Shown here: piece after piece, positions 41,631-51,297 of the stretch
Layout of the letters: the number at the start of each line of letters is the position of its first letter
Numbering within the stretch: the stretch's first letter is position 1
Assembly: GCF_003994465.1 (NCBI RefSeq)
Contig: NZ_RZNX01000004.1
Location: forward strand, 77,997 to 141,996
Origin: Paenibacillus zeisoli
GTDB lineage: Bacteria > Bacillota > Bacilli > Paenibacillales > Paenibacillaceae
Reading direction: 5' to 3'
Length of the DNA: 64,000 bases
Made by a program: the position numbers and the translations under genes
The notes under the pieces: model-generated
Databases searched by the model: none
Told to the model about the DNA's origin: nothing
Seen by the model: only the letters and a program-made list of their open reading frames with translations

Positions 41631-43760
41631 CTACACGTTCTCCGCCGCAGCTTCGTCCAGCCACAGGATCGCGGTAACGCCGCGCGGGTAATAACGGCTG
41701 CCGCAGACCGAGCCGGCCATCATCTGGTCGCTCCAACTCCAGAACGCATTCTCCTCTCTGGTCAGCCAATCCACATGAGCCGCATCGGCCGCGTGCTCCT
41801 GCACTCCCTGCTTCAGACCAAGTATGCGGCGGGCCACGAACTGGCATAGATAAATTTTGCTCAGCCATGAGTTATCACTGGTGGAGGAGAGCTTCCAGCC
41901 ACCGTCCGGGAACAGGCAGATGCCTGGCTGAAGCACGGCATCGAAGTGACGCTTCAGAGCAGATACATACTCCCCGAAGCGCCCGCTTGGATCCAAGGCT
42001 TCTTCACAGCCGGTGAATAACGGGAACACCAGTCCTTCGATAGCAGGGATAATCCGGGAATCGTTGCCCTCTCCAATCACGGCTGGGATATAACCCTCCG
42101 CGGTGGAATGAGCTGTAAGGGTCCGCGCGCAGCGCTCGGCCTGATCTCCAGCCAGGCTCTTCATGTCCTCCAGGCCCTTCTCTGCAAAAATCCGCTCCAT
42201 AGCCACATAAGCCGCCCAGCATTTACCCGCCAGATAAATATTGCCCCGCGCCTGGCCGAGCGAGATGTCGAGGCTGTCGTAAGTGGTAATCTCGGCGCCC
42301 CCCATGGTCCGCGAGCTGTCGAGTCCCATCAGGCCGCTGCGCTTGGCAGGATCGGGATGATCCCGGTTCACCAAGCTGATCAGACACTGCTGCAGCAGGT
42401 CCAAGTTATGCTCCAGCCATCTCTGATCACCGGTCTGATGCACGTATACCGAGGCAGTCAGCACCCAATTGACCAACTGTTCCTGTGTCATATGGGAGAA
42501 GCAGTCCGTGATGGCATGCTGTTCATATGCCGAGTAGCCTGGTCGTGAGAAGGAATTGGCCACCCCCATATCATGGGTGAAGCTTACCCCGCCGGGGTAT
42601 TCGGTCTCGTCGCCGGGAAAGCGCACCGTATCCTCATACTTGTAACGGGAGGTGAACAGGTCCAGTTCATTTCGAACGGTCCAGGGGTTCATTTTAAGCT
42701 CAAAAAACAGCTGGTCTACCGTCAAATCGAACGTATTCATCATCCGGTATTCACCTTCGTTCACAATCCACAGCGGCTTGTCTTCGCTGATCAGCAGCTC
42801 GGTGCTGCCATAATAGCTGCGGATGGCATGAGCGAGCATGAACTTCTGATTGTCCGACAGCGGAGAGGAAGCGATCAGATCGTCATTTCTATGGCTAACC
42901 TCAACCTTGCGGTCGAAATGCTTCAGTGCGTAAGACGCTACCTCCTCAATATTGGCGTAATAGCGGGTATACAGGTATGCCGCATCCAGACCCGTGGTTA
43001 CATAATCCCCTCGGTAAAAGCACAAGGCGAAGCGGTAAGTCTCCCGTCTGCCAGCAGGGACATCCATAAGCAGGGCCCCGACAGGCCCGAGTCCAAATCT
43101 CAAATTCTCCAGCACCTTGGGCTGCAAAATATTCTCGATCGTGAAATGCCCCGCACTGTAGACACGCGGATCATCTGAGGCAATGGCCGTATGGCGTCCT
43201 TGTCCGACACCGCACAGTCTGCCATCCGTAGTCTCTTCCAGTCTCCGTATAGCCGTATATGGATCAGTGCCCTGAAAGCCGAAGTAAGCCCGGCGGGTTG
43301 AGGTACCTTCCGTGTTATCTATAGTAATCTCGGCAAGCACTGCCGGCAGCAGAGCGAACCTCAGCTCTTCCTCATCTGCGGACTGCGGCTCCGGTACGGA
43401 ATCGAATGGGGAATAGAGGCGAAATGTCAGATCACCAGCTTCCCATGTATCGGTGGCCGCTCCGAATGTCCGGCGGATCTCTTCAGGTGAAAAGGGGCTG
43501 ATCATGGAAGCTGCCGGCTCTTCGGCTGTCTCGCCAGTCCCGGCTGTGTACCTCGTCGATTCGTCCCCGGCCTGATTATAGAAAGGCAGCGCCTGGAAGG
43601 TGTCCCCGTCCAGCTCTTGCAGACCGAGATATACGTTCTGTTCGGGAGGTCTCCCGAACTCCAGGTCAAAGCCCCCGCTGCGCCCCGGGAATCCTAACGT
43701 AAAGCTTGCAAATGCACCAACGGGAGCGTGGTGGGCATTGAAAAATATTTTTTTATCCAA
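41631..43760 (-). CDS. Glycoside hydrolase family 52 beta-xylosidase
   Basis: 709 residues, the usual GH52 length. Counted from the TTG start at 43760 (AGGAGG eight bases before it), the nucleophile Glu of IVNEGEYRMMNTFDL is residue 335 and the acid/base Asp of TTYDSLDIS is residue 495. These are exactly the numbers of Geobacillus stearothermophilus XynB2. The N-terminus (FFNAHHAPVGAFASFTLGFPGRSGG) and the middle HDMGVANSFSRPGYSAYEQ are family blocks. There is no signal peptide, so it should split imported xylo-oligosaccharides into xylose in the cytosol. It is divergent from an AraC regulator and followed by a YesMN/ABC transporter locus. Confidence 0.95.
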   Translation of the reverse strand: MDKKIFFNAHHAPVGAFASFTLGFPGRSGGFDLEFGRPPEQNVYLGLQELDGDTFQALPFYNQAGDESTRYTAGTGETAEEPAASMISPFSPEEIRRTFGAATDTWEAGDLTFRLYSPFDSVPEPQSADEEELRFALLPAVLAEITIDNTEGTSTRRAYFGFQGTDPYTAIRRLEETTDGRLCGVGQGRHTAIASDDPRVYSAGHFTIENILQPKVLENLRFGLGPVGALLMDVPAGRRETYRFALCFYRGDYVTTGLDAAYLYTRYYANIEEVASYALKHFDRKVEVSHRNDDLIASSPLSDNQKFMLAHAIRSYYGSTELLISEDKPLWIVNEGEYRMMNTFDLTVDQLFFELKMNPWTVRNELDLFTSRYKYEDTVRFPGDETEYPGGVSFTHDMGVANSFSRPGYSAYEQHAITDCFSHMTQEQLVNWVLTASVYVHQTGDQRWLEHNLDLLQQCLISLVNRDHPDPAKRSGLMGLDSSRTMGGAEITTYDSLDISLGQARGNIYLAGKCWAAYVAMERIFAEKGLEDMKSLAGDQAERCARTLTAHSTAEGYIPAVIGEGNDSRIIPAIEGLVFPLFTGCEEALDPSGRFGEYVSALKRHFDAVLQPGICLFPDGGWKLSSTSDNSWLSKIYLCQFVARRILGLKQGVQEHAADAAHVDWLTREENAFWSWSDQMMAGSVCGSRYYPRGVTAILWLDEAAAENV

Positions 43761-43818
43761 TTTAACTGCCTCCTATCCTTTACCGATTGGAATGTGATAT
43801 CTTCATACTAACAAGGAA

Positions 43819-43832
43819 TTAAAGCGCTTCCC
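43819..43832. promoter_or_regulatory. cre-like site before the GH52 gene
   Basis: TTAAAGCGCTTCCC matches TGWNANCGNTNWCA at 11 of 14 positions with the AAAGCGCTT core intact. It lies about 60 bases upstream of the beta-xylosidase start and 77 before that of the divergent AraC gene. Confidence 0.55.
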
Positions 43833-43908
43833 ATGTCCAGAGTTGGATGTTATTTACCCAAATTCAGCAGGTGAGTGGATCAGATATCATAACTTTAGGA
43901 GGGGTGTA

Positions 43909-44802
43909 ATGGACGCGAGATCAGAGTTTGAAATCAAGGAAGTCATGCTGCCGGATATGGAATCGACCTTCCGGATCTTTGCCGCCCACTGGCGCAAGGT
44001 AACCCCGGAATGGACCTATCCCCAGCACACACATCCGCTATTTGAAATTAATCTGCTGCTGGAAGGGAAGCAGGAGATGGTGATCAATGGGAAGAGCTAT
44101 GTGCAGAATCCAGGGGATATCATGCTGCTGAAGCCGGAAGACGCACATGAGAGCCGCAATGCTGGAGCTGGGGTGATGACGTACTACTGCATTCATTTCG
44201 ATTCCGACGAGCGTGCACTGAGGGAACTGCTCCTTCAGGGGGAGCAGCGCTGCTACTCGCAGGGAAGTCCACTCGCGCTGGCCATCCGGCCAAGTCTGGA
44301 TAAGCTGATCTCTCTGGCCTTGCACGAGGATGAATGGAAGCTTCAGACGAAGATGATGACACTTTCTGCGGTATTTGAACTCTTCGGAGCCATAACCGGC
44401 TGTCTGTCCGAACAGACAGGCCCGTCACTTGCGAACACACGCGCTTCCCGTATTGCAGAGACGATTGCGGCAAGCCTTGAGCGTGTGGTGCTCGAAAGAG
44501 CGGAAGGGAAGCTTCAGATGGATGAGGATTCCGGAGAGACGGTCCAATCCGTAATAATGGGTCTCGGATACAGTGCTTCCGCTTGTGCCCGGATGTTTCA
44601 AGGCGTGTACGGCATATCCCCGCGCCAGTACTTATCCCAGCTTAAGCTTAAGAAGGCCAAGCTGCTGCTGATGCAGCCTGAGCTGTCCGTGGAGAGAGTA
44701 TCCCGTCTGCTTGGATACGGGGATATTGCCCATTTCAGCCGCCAGTTCAAACGCTGGACCGGGGAACCGCCCGGCAAGTTCAGAGCGCGTAATCACATCT
44801 AA
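43909..44802 (+). CDS. AraC family transcriptional regulator (cupin sensor)
   Basis: 297 residues from ATG 43909, which is placed by AGGAGGGG; the frame before it is not used. An N-terminal cupin-like sugar-sensing domain (WTYPQHTHPLFEINLLLEGKQEMVINGKSYVQNPGDIMLLKPEDAHESR, about 25-80) is followed by the C-terminal double helix-turn-helix (VQSVIMGLGYSASACARMFQGVYGISPRQYLSQLKLKKAKLLLMQPELSVERVSRLLGYGDIAHFSRQFKRWTGEPPGKFR). It probably activates the GH52 gene and/or the transport locus when a xylo-oligosaccharide binds. Confidence 0.92.
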   Translation: MDARSEFEIKEVMLPDMESTFRIFAAHWRKVTPEWTYPQHTHPLFEINLLLEGKQEMVINGKSYVQNPGDIMLLKPEDAHESRNAGAGVMTYYCIHFDSDERALRELLLQGEQRCYSQGSPLALAIRPSLDKLISLALHEDEWKLQTKMMTLSAVFELFGAITGCLSEQTGPSLANTRASRIAETIAASLERVVLERAEGKLQMDEDSGETVQSVIMGLGYSASACARMFQGVYGISPRQYLSQLKLKKAKLLLMQPELSVERVSRLLGYGDIAHFSRQFKRWTGEPPGKFRARNHI

Positions 44803-44861
44803 GAATCCAGAGTATCCACCGTATAGAACAGCTTCATCAAATAGAGGGAGAGGCATAGCAG

Positions 44862-46637
44862 ATGCGGAGTCTTCAAAGATTCAATACCCTGCGTAATCAG
44901 ATTTTTATCGGGTTTTTCCTGGTGATGGTGGTCATCTTCAGTGTGGCTGGTTTCTTCATCTTTGACAAAGTGTCTACACTGCTGAAGAACAATGCCGAGA
45001 AGCATATTCAGCAGACTGCTGTTCAGGCGAGCGGTCGGCTTGATGCCCTGATGACCCAGATTGACAGCATGACGGCCCAGGTAGCCGGGCATCCCTTCGT
45101 CCAGAAGCTGCTTCTGAACAAAGTGAATGGTCAGGACATCACGTTCAATCAAAGGCAGTCACTGCTCCAGATCGCGGGGAGCTATCAAGCGTACACCCCC
45201 GGAATTGAAGCGCTGGAGCTCTATACCAATGACGGAAAGCAGGTGTTCCCGATTCGGGAAGGAAGCCTGGACGGAAGGCTCAATCCCAGGTACATCCATG
45301 AGGCTGATGTGCAAAAGGGCCGACTGGTCTGGATCGGAATCGATCCGGATAATGCCCAGTCGGTACTGGCGATCCGCCGGGTCAACCTGTTCGATCGCTG
45401 GTTCTCTCCGGGTGGTTATCTGATCGCCCGTATCCAGCGGGGCTACTTCCAGCTTAATGACCCGGCCGCTGGGGGCGGAAATGGGGAATCGATTCTGCTG
45501 GCTAATGACCAGGGACAGCTGCTCGGAATTGGAAATGTCTCGTCGGGACTAGACCTATCCCAGCTTCTGGTCAATAAGGAGCAGACGGTCATGTTTCAGG
45601 GCAAGGAATATGTGATGGTCAAGCAGTACTCGGAATCGGCCAACTGGACACTCATCATCCTCACCCCGGTTAGTTATGTCACCAAGGGAATTTCGGTCCT
45701 GCGAACCGTACTGCTTGTCTCGGGAGGGCTCGCTGTTCTGGGCTTCCTCATCCTGTCCTTCATCCTGTCCACTATGCTTACCAGACCTATCATTCATCTT
45801 ATTCGGGCCATGCGCAGATCCAGGCTGGGTGTGCTGACGCCGAGTCCTGAGCCGGTCTCCACGATGGAGCTGCGGGAACTGAATCATTCCTATAACGAAA
45901 TGGTCTATCATATCAATGAATTGATACGGGCTGTATATGAGAAAGAAATGCTGCAGAGCAAGGCGGAGCTCAAAGCGCTGCAGGCGCAGATTAATCCGCA
46001 TTTCCTATTCAACACGCTTGAAGCATTCAACTGGTCACTGGAGGACAAGGGGGAAGAGGAGCTCGCGGGCTTGGTCGTTGCGATGTCCAGACTGTTCCGG
46101 TACAACATCAGCAGCTCGCAGAGCAGTGAATGGGTGACGATACAGGAGGAGCTGGATCAGGTGGAACGCTATCTGAAAATTATCCGTATGAGGCTCGGGG
46201 AGAGATTAACCTGGCACATCCATCTCTCTCCCGAAGCGGCATTTGTGCCCATTCCAAAGCTGCTGATCCAGCCCCTCGTTGAGAATTCGATCCGCTATGG
46301 GGTGGAGAACAAGCTTGGGTGTGGCACCGTGACCGTAAGCGTAAGTTTGTCTGTGAATCCCGGAGAAATCTTAATCTGCGTAGAGGATAATGGCTCCGGG
46401 ATGGATGACGAGACGCTGTCTTCCCTGCGGCAGGGATTGGCAGAAGGCAACTCTTTTGTATCCAAGAGCACAGGGGTTGGACTTGTGAATGTACAGCAGC
46501 GGCTGAAGCTTTATTATGGACCGGAGCGCGCTAGCGACAAGGGGCTGAGGATCGATAGCCAGCTACATCAGGGGACCCGGGTGTATTTCGAGATCCCGGA
46601 TGAACATGATCTGACAGGAAGCGGAGGGAATGAATAA
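44862..46637 (+). CDS. Two-component sensor histidine kinase, YesM-like
   Basis: 591 residues. A membrane segment (about 14-33), an extracytoplasmic sensor of about 250 residues (dCache-like), a second membrane segment (about 285-305), HAMP region, and a His kinase domain of the LytS/YesM type: QAQINPHFLFNTLEAF with phosphoacceptor H380, then LVENSIRYGVENKLG and CVEDNGSGM (N and G1 boxes) and STGVGLVNVQQRL (G2). YesM-like kinases in Paenibacillus lie with YesN regulators and sugar ABC importers and sense extracellular saccharides. The stop codon directly abuts the TTG start of the response regulator. Confidence 0.93.
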   Translation: MRSLQRFNTLRNQIFIGFFLVMVVIFSVAGFFIFDKVSTLLKNNAEKHIQQTAVQASGRLDALMTQIDSMTAQVAGHPFVQKLLLNKVNGQDITFNQRQSLLQIAGSYQAYTPGIEALELYTNDGKQVFPIREGSLDGRLNPRYIHEADVQKGRLVWIGIDPDNAQSVLAIRRVNLFDRWFSPGGYLIARIQRGYFQLNDPAAGGGNGESILLANDQGQLLGIGNVSSGLDLSQLLVNKEQTVMFQGKEYVMVKQYSESANWTLIILTPVSYVTKGISVLRTVLLVSGGLAVLGFLILSFILSTMLTRPIIHLIRAMRRSRLGVLTPSPEPVSTMELRELNHSYNEMVYHINELIRAVYEKEMLQSKAELKALQAQINPHFLFNTLEAFNWSLEDKGEEELAGLVVAMSRLFRYNISSSQSSEWVTIQEELDQVERYLKIIRMRLGERLTWHIHLSPEAAFVPIPKLLIQPLVENSIRYGVENKLGCGTVTVSVSLSVNPGEILICVEDNGSGMDDETLSSLRQGLAEGNSFVSKSTGVGLVNVQQRLKLYYGPERASDKGLRIDSQLHQGTRVYFEIPDEHDLTGSGGNE

Positions 46638-47426
46638 TTGCGAACCATATTGATTGTGGATGATGAACCGAGAACACGGCTTGGCATCAAGAAAGCTCTG
46701 GATATATGGGCAGCCGGGAATTACCGGATCGAGTGCGTAGATAGCGGGGTCCAGGCACTCGAATGGCTCTCCCGGGAGACGGCCCACCTGCTCATTACCG
46801 ATGTCTGTATGCCGGAGGTCAGCGGCCTCGATCTGATCCATGCGCTGAGAGATCATCAGATGAAACCCGTGGCTATCGTGATATCGGGACATGCTGAATT
46901 TGAATATGTTCAGACTGCGCTTCGTTATGGAGCGGTCAATTATCTGCTGAAGCCGATTGAGAAGCAGGAGCTGCTGGAGGTGGTTACGCAGGCGCTCAAG
47001 CAGGAGGAAGACAGACACCGGATCGAGAGAATGGAGAAGCTGGTCGATCCGAAGCTGCTTGCGCTTGAAGATCAGAATGTGAGACTTTGCCAGCAGGTGA
47101 AAGAGGCAGCGGAGTACATCGAGAACCATCTGGATGAGCCCCTGACTCTGGCATTTCTTGCCGAACGCCTGCATATGAACGCCAGCTATTTCAGTGTGCT
47201 GTTCAAGGAACAGATGGGAATCCCGTTCACGGAATATTTAACACGCAGACGCATACAGCGGGCTAAGGAACTGCTGCTCCAGACCCGGCTTCCGGTTGGC
47301 GAAATCTCAGAGCGCGTGGGTTACCAGACAGATAAATATTTTATTAAAGTATTTAAGCAGCAGGAGAAGTTAAGCCCCAGCCGTTACAGACAGGAGATCA
47401 GCGGTAATTCCGGCTCAATTCATTAA
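46638..47426 (+). CDS. Response regulator with AraC-type output, YesN-like
   Basis: 262 residues from TTG 46638, zero bases after the kinase stop, with GGAGGG inside the kinase end as SD. The receiver domain shows ILIVDDEPRTRLG and TDVCMPEVSGLDLI with phosphoacceptor D55, VISGH and LKPIEKQEL (Lys). A helical linker precedes an AraC double helix-turn-helix (ITLAFLAERLHMNASYF-type, then VGEISERVGYQTDKYFIKVFKQQEKLSPSRYRQ). It is shorter than most YesN proteins (about 500 residues) and close to the classic 260-residue form. The likely target is the ABC transporter operon at 47.6 kb. Confidence 0.92.
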   Translation: MRTILIVDDEPRTRLGIKKALDIWAAGNYRIECVDSGVQALEWLSRETAHLLITDVCMPEVSGLDLIHALRDHQMKPVAIVISGHAEFEYVQTALRYGAVNYLLKPIEKQELLEVVTQALKQEEDRHRIERMEKLVDPKLLALEDQNVRLCQQVKEAAEYIENHLDEPLTLAFLAERLHMNASYFSVLFKEQMGIPFTEYLTRRRIQRAKELLLQTRLPVGEISERVGYQTDKYFIKVFKQQEKLSPSRYRQEISGNSGSIH

Positions 47427-47570
47427 GTCTCCTCAGGTTCAAGTCGCCTTGGCGAGATGTGTGTATACGGCCTCGCGCGAAACTCCTCTTCTCAGATGAT
47501 CCAATCAAAGTGGAATTATTCCTAATCATAGTGCCCTTATTGGAGGAGACGCCCTTTGCTACAATCAAAT

Positions 47571-47584
47571 TGTTAGCGGTTACA
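47571..47584. promoter_or_regulatory. cre site before the sugar ABC transporter operon
   Basis: TGTTAGCGGTTACA matches the cre consensus TGWNANCGNTNWCA at all 14 positions. It lies 33 bases before the ATG of the binding protein, a position suited to CcpA repression. Confidence 0.75.
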
Positions 47585-47616
47585 TACACGGCGATAATCA
47601 ATGAGGAGGTCTATTC

Positions 47617-48969
47617 ATGTTCAAAAAGATGACGATGTCCAGCCTGCTTCTGGCCTTAACCATGATGCTGCTCCTATCGGGCTGCGGAGGAGGTTCCAAA
47701 GCGAATAACGGGACTGCGGACGCTGGTTCCAATGCAAGCTCAGGCGCAAATGGGGCTGGGGACAAGCAGGTTACCCTGAAGATGATGCATCTATGGCCGG
47801 CGGGTAGCTCCGCTCAGCAGAATAAGCTCGTGACCCAGATCATTGATCAATACCAGAAGGATCATCCGAATGTCACCATCAAGACGGAGATCATGGAGAA
47901 TGAACAGTATAAGAACAAACTCAAAGTTTTGTCGGCCTCCAATGAGCTGCCAGATGTCGGAATTACGTGGGCCGCAGGATTCCTGGAACCTTATGTAAAA
48001 GGGAACCTGTTCGCTCCATTGGATGACATCTTGGGCGGAGGCCAGCTCAAGGATAAATTCGTACCGGGTACTGCCGAAGCCTACGCCATTAATGGCAAGA
48101 CCTATGCGCTTCCGATTGAACTGAATATTACGCCAATCTATTACAACAAAGAAATATTTGCGAAAAATAATCTGCAGGTTCCTACTACCTACGAACAATT
48201 CAAGCAAGCGGTAGATACCCTGGCCAAAGCCGGAGTTGAACCGATTGCGCTTGGCAACAAGGACAGATGGACCGGCTCCTTGTGGTATATGTATCTGGCT
48301 GACCGGATCGCTGGCAGCGAGACGCTAAAGAAAGCGATGGATGGATCAGGCAGCTTTGAAGATCCAGGTCTGATTCAGGCAGCTACCGAAGTGCAGAATC
48401 TGGTCGGTATGAATGCTTTTAACAAAGGCTTTAACGGGCTCTCCAACGACGAAGGTAAGTCTGAATTCATGAATGGGAAAGCCGCCATGTACCTGATGGG
48501 AACATGGGAGATTCCGAACTTCACGACGAACCCGGATATTCCTCAGGATTTCAAGGATAAAGTAGGCTTCTTCAAATTTCCGACTGTGGATGGCGGCAAA
48601 GGGAACGTGGACAGCTGGGTTGGCGGACCTGGAGTAGGCTTATTCGTAGCCGAGAATTCCAAGGTCAAAGAGGAAGCCAAGAAGTTCGTAGAATACTTCG
48701 TTGCCAAATGGGGTGAGCAGTCCGTGAAGGATGCAGGCGTTATCCCGGCCACTAAGGTGGACACGGCCAATATGAAGCTGCCTCAGATGTATGTCGATCT
48801 GCTTGGGGAGCTGAACAAAGCAAGCAATATCACTTTATTCGCAGATGTACAGCTGAAGCCCGATGCTGCCCAGACACATTTGGACATGATTCAGGCCTTG
48901 TTCGGCAAAGCAGTCACTCCTGAAGAGTTCGCGAAGAAGCATCAAGAGGCGGTGCAGGCGGGCAAATAG
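47617..48969 (+). CDS. Extracellular sugar-binding lipoprotein of an ABC importer
   Basis: 450 residues. A lipoprotein signal peptide with lipobox LLSGC (Cys at about residue 23) is followed by a Gly/Asn/Ser-rich linker and a solute-binding protein family 1 fold: TLKMMHLWPAGSSAQQNKLVTQIIDQYQKDHPNVTIKTEIMENEQYKNKLKVL, SNELPDVGITWAAGFLEPYVKGN, and MNGKAAMYLMGTWEIPNF. In this locus it probably binds xylo-oligosaccharides and passes them to the two permeases. GAGGAGG precedes ATG 47617. It is first in an operon of three genes. Confidence 0.93.
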   Translation: MFKKMTMSSLLLALTMMLLLSGCGGGSKANNGTADAGSNASSGANGAGDKQVTLKMMHLWPAGSSAQQNKLVTQIIDQYQKDHPNVTIKTEIMENEQYKNKLKVLSASNELPDVGITWAAGFLEPYVKGNLFAPLDDILGGGQLKDKFVPGTAEAYAINGKTYALPIELNITPIYYNKEIFAKNNLQVPTTYEQFKQAVDTLAKAGVEPIALGNKDRWTGSLWYMYLADRIAGSETLKKAMDGSGSFEDPGLIQAATEVQNLVGMNAFNKGFNGLSNDEGKSEFMNGKAAMYLMGTWEIPNFTTNPDIPQDFKDKVGFFKFPTVDGGKGNVDSWVGGPGVGLFVAENSKVKEEAKKFVEYFVAKWGEQSVKDAGVIPATKVDTANMKLPQMYVDLLGELNKASNITLFADVQLKPDAAQTHLDMIQALFGKAVTPEEFAKKHQEAVQAGK

Positions 48970-49016
48970 CCCGTCCTTGCTCAGGCCGAGTCCAGTATGA
49001 AAGAAGTGAATGCCTA

Positions 49017-49898
49017 ATGGATAAAGTGATATCGAACAAGCGGGTGATTGCCCTGTATGTGGTGCCATCGCTGCTGCTTCTCCTCGGGATTGTCTATATT
49101 CCTATCATTCTGACCGGCTACTATGGTCTTAATAAATGGGATGGAATCAGTCCGATGATCTTCATTGGCCTGGATAACTATCAAGCGTTGATCAAGGATT
49201 CAGCATTCTGGCAGAGTGCCTATCATTCCCTGCTTCTGGCCGTGTTCTCAGGTCTCAGCCTGATCGGTTATCTAGGAATTGCCCTGGTCCTGTCCGGGAA
49301 GATCAAGGCAGCTAACCTTCTGCGCAAAATCTACTTGATTCCTATGCTGCTCTCCTCCGTGGCAATTGCCCAGCTCTGGATCAAAATCTATCATCCGAGT
49401 AACGGCGTTCTAAATGCCTTTCTTAGCTCACTCGGAGTCAGTGACCCGCCGTCCTGGCTAGCCGATCCCAAGATTGTATTGTTCTCTCTGTTCGTGCCTA
49501 TTGTATGGCAGTATGCGGGCTTCTACATTCTCATCTATTATGCCGGGCTCAAGAATATCCCGGAATCGCTGATGGAAGCTGCCCGCATAGACGGGGCCAG
49601 CAGCTGGCAGATTGCCACGCGGATCAAGCTTCCGCTCGTCACGGAAATTATTAAAGTAACCATCGTATTATCCATCGTCGGCTCCTTGAAATATTTTGAC
49701 CTGATCTATGTCATGACGGATGGAGGGCCAAATGGAGCCAGTGAAGTCATGGCTTCGTACATGTACCACAAAGCATTTCGCAGTTTTGACTTCGGCTACG
49801 GCAGTGCTATCGGCTTTTTCCTGCTCCTGATCTGTCTGATTGCGACGTTCCTGATCCGGAAGGCCACGGCCTCCAAGGACACGGTTCAATTTCATTAA
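49017..49898 (+). CDS. Sugar ABC transporter permease (MalF/UgpA-like)
   Basis: 293 residues, six membrane segments. The EAA loop reads IPESLMEAARIDGASSWQIATRIKLPLV, where the ATPase docks. PSLLLLLGIVYIPIILTGYYGLNKWDG is the usual opening of CUT1-type permeases. It lies 47 bases downstream of the binding protein gene and 18 bases before the second permease gene. No ATPase gene is in the window, so a shared MsmX-like ATPase elsewhere is likely. Confidence 0.92.
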   Translation: MDKVISNKRVIALYVVPSLLLLLGIVYIPIILTGYYGLNKWDGISPMIFIGLDNYQALIKDSAFWQSAYHSLLLAVFSGLSLIGYLGIALVLSGKIKAANLLRKIYLIPMLLSSVAIAQLWIKIYHPSNGVLNAFLSSLGVSDPPSWLADPKIVLFSLFVPIVWQYAGFYILIYYAGLKNIPESLMEAARIDGASSWQIATRIKLPLVTEIIKVTIVLSIVGSLKYFDLIYVMTDGGPNGASEVMASYMYHKAFRSFDFGYGSAIGFFLLLICLIATFLIRKATASKDTVQFH

Positions 49899-49916
49899 GA
49901 AAGGAGAAGGATATCT

Positions 49917-50801
49917 GTGAAGACGGAAGCAATGCCTGCATATCCGCTCGGAACTTCCGGTGCTGTTCAGCAGACCTTACGCAGAACCGGAACCCTGCTC
50001 ATGTATCTCGTGCTTATGCTTGTAGCGGTGCTGCAGATTCTGCCGCTGGTGTGGCTGATCCTGTTCTCACTGAAGAACAATCAGGAAGTATTGGGCGAGC
50101 CCCCGTTCTCGATTCCGCTGCATCCGCATTGGGATAACTATGTCAATGTATGGACGAGCGGGAATATCGGAGTGTATTTCCTCAATAGTGTGTGGATAAC
50201 CGCCTGTGCTCTAGCTTTGACGGTATTACTTGCCAGCTTTGTAACTTATGCAGTTACCCGAATGAAGTGGAGAGGACGTTCATTTGTACTAGGATTGTTC
50301 ATGGTCGGACTCATGATTCCGGTTCATTCCACCTTGATTCCACTGTTCAGCACATTCCAGAAGCTGCATTTAATCGATAATCCCTTATCGCTGATTCTCT
50401 CTTACACGGCCTTTAATCTGCCGACGACCATTATGGTCCTGCTGGGCTTCTACTATGCTCTGCCGAAGGAGGTCGAGGAGGCTGCGATTATGGACGGCTG
50501 CTCGGTCAACCGGATGTTCCTCAGAATCATCCTGCCGATGACCTCATCCGTCCTGGCTACCACGGGAATTATTAATATGATCTATAACTGGAACGAATTT
50601 ATCTTCGTGAATACCTTTATCAGCTCAGATGTATACAAGACGCTAACCGTCGGGGTACAGAACTTCATCGGTCAATATACAACCGATTGGGGAGCGATCG
50701 GGGCCACGCTGATGATCAGCATTCTGCCGATTCTGCTCGCGTTCCTGCTGCTGAGTGACCGGATCGTGGAAGGGATATCCGCGGGATCGGTGAAGGGTTA
50801 G
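49917..50801 (+). CDS. Carbohydrate ABC transporter permease (MalG/UgpE-like)
   Basis: 294 residues from GTG 49917 (AAAGGAGAAGG upstream), six membrane segments. VLQILPLVWLILFSLKNNQEVLGEPPFSIP is the typical N-terminus and LPKEVEEAAIMDGCSVNRMFLRIILPM the EAA loop; IYNWNEFIFVNTFI and LLSDRIVEGISAGSVKG are the conserved end of the family. It is last in the three-gene importer operon, followed by a terminator. Confidence 0.92.
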   Translation: MKTEAMPAYPLGTSGAVQQTLRRTGTLLMYLVLMLVAVLQILPLVWLILFSLKNNQEVLGEPPFSIPLHPHWDNYVNVWTSGNIGVYFLNSVWITACALALTVLLASFVTYAVTRMKWRGRSFVLGLFMVGLMIPVHSTLIPLFSTFQKLHLIDNPLSLILSYTAFNLPTTIMVLLGFYYALPKEVEEAAIMDGCSVNRMFLRIILPMTSSVLATTGIINMIYNWNEFIFVNTFISSDVYKTLTVGVQNFIGQYTTDWGAIGATLMISILPILLAFLLLSDRIVEGISAGSVKG

Positions 50802-50824
50802 CCATATTAATAGACATTGAAAAG

Positions 50825-50860
50825 AACTGGCGTCCGGGGAACTCCCGGCGCCAGTTTGTT
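50825..50860 (+). terminator. Intrinsic terminator of the sugar ABC operon
   Basis: AACTGGCGTCCGGG and CCCGGCGCCAGTT pair with a single mismatch; TTGTTCTT follows. Confidence 0.8.
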
Positions 50861-50916
50861 CTTATTTACGCTGTGCCCTACTTCCGCCTTCATATAGTAC
50901 CATTCTTGTGCAGGTA

Positions 50917-51297
50917 CTATTTAAGACACTTTAGAATGGACTCTAATTTTCTGGCGAATACAATTGGATTTTCCACGGACTCAACATGTACATACATCAG
51001 CTTAGGTTTATCAAATAGCCAGTGATTGTGTACAGCTGTAACTTTCAAGTGTAATTTCACGGCCTTGCGAACGAATGACTGAACTTCCTTCTGTAACAAG
51101 GTAATTTCAGCGGTATTCAGAGATTTTCCATTCTTTAATGACTGAATCACGATTTCGTGCTCAGTGTCATATTTTTTGCCCAAAATTCTCGCATTAAGAT
51201 TACGTTTAACTGTAATTGAACATTGGTTATTCTCATGCTGTCCTTTTCCACCTAAAATGCGCGCTAGACGTCGGCAAAGATCTTCGCTAATCCCCAT
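50917..51297 (-). CDS. DUF1259 family protein
   Basis: 126 residues from ATG 51297, which follows a GAGAGGA site; the earlier codons back to 51327 precede the SD. CSITVKRNLNARILGKK, LNTAEITLLQKEVQSFVRKAVKLHLKVTAVHNHWLFDKPKLMYVHVESVENPIVFARKLESIL matches the short single-module DUF1259 (LpqO/LppY-related) type, with the V-T-A-x-H-N-H box intact. Its function is unknown. It is more AT-rich than the ABC operon and has a long AT-rich upstream region (51298-51550) that holds no other gene. Confidence 0.72.
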   Translation of the reverse strand: MGISEDLCRRLARILGGKGQHENNQCSITVKRNLNARILGKKYDTEHEIVIQSLKNGKSLNTAEITLLQKEVQSFVRKAVKLHLKVTAVHNHWLFDKPKLMYVHVESVENPIVFARKLESILKCLK

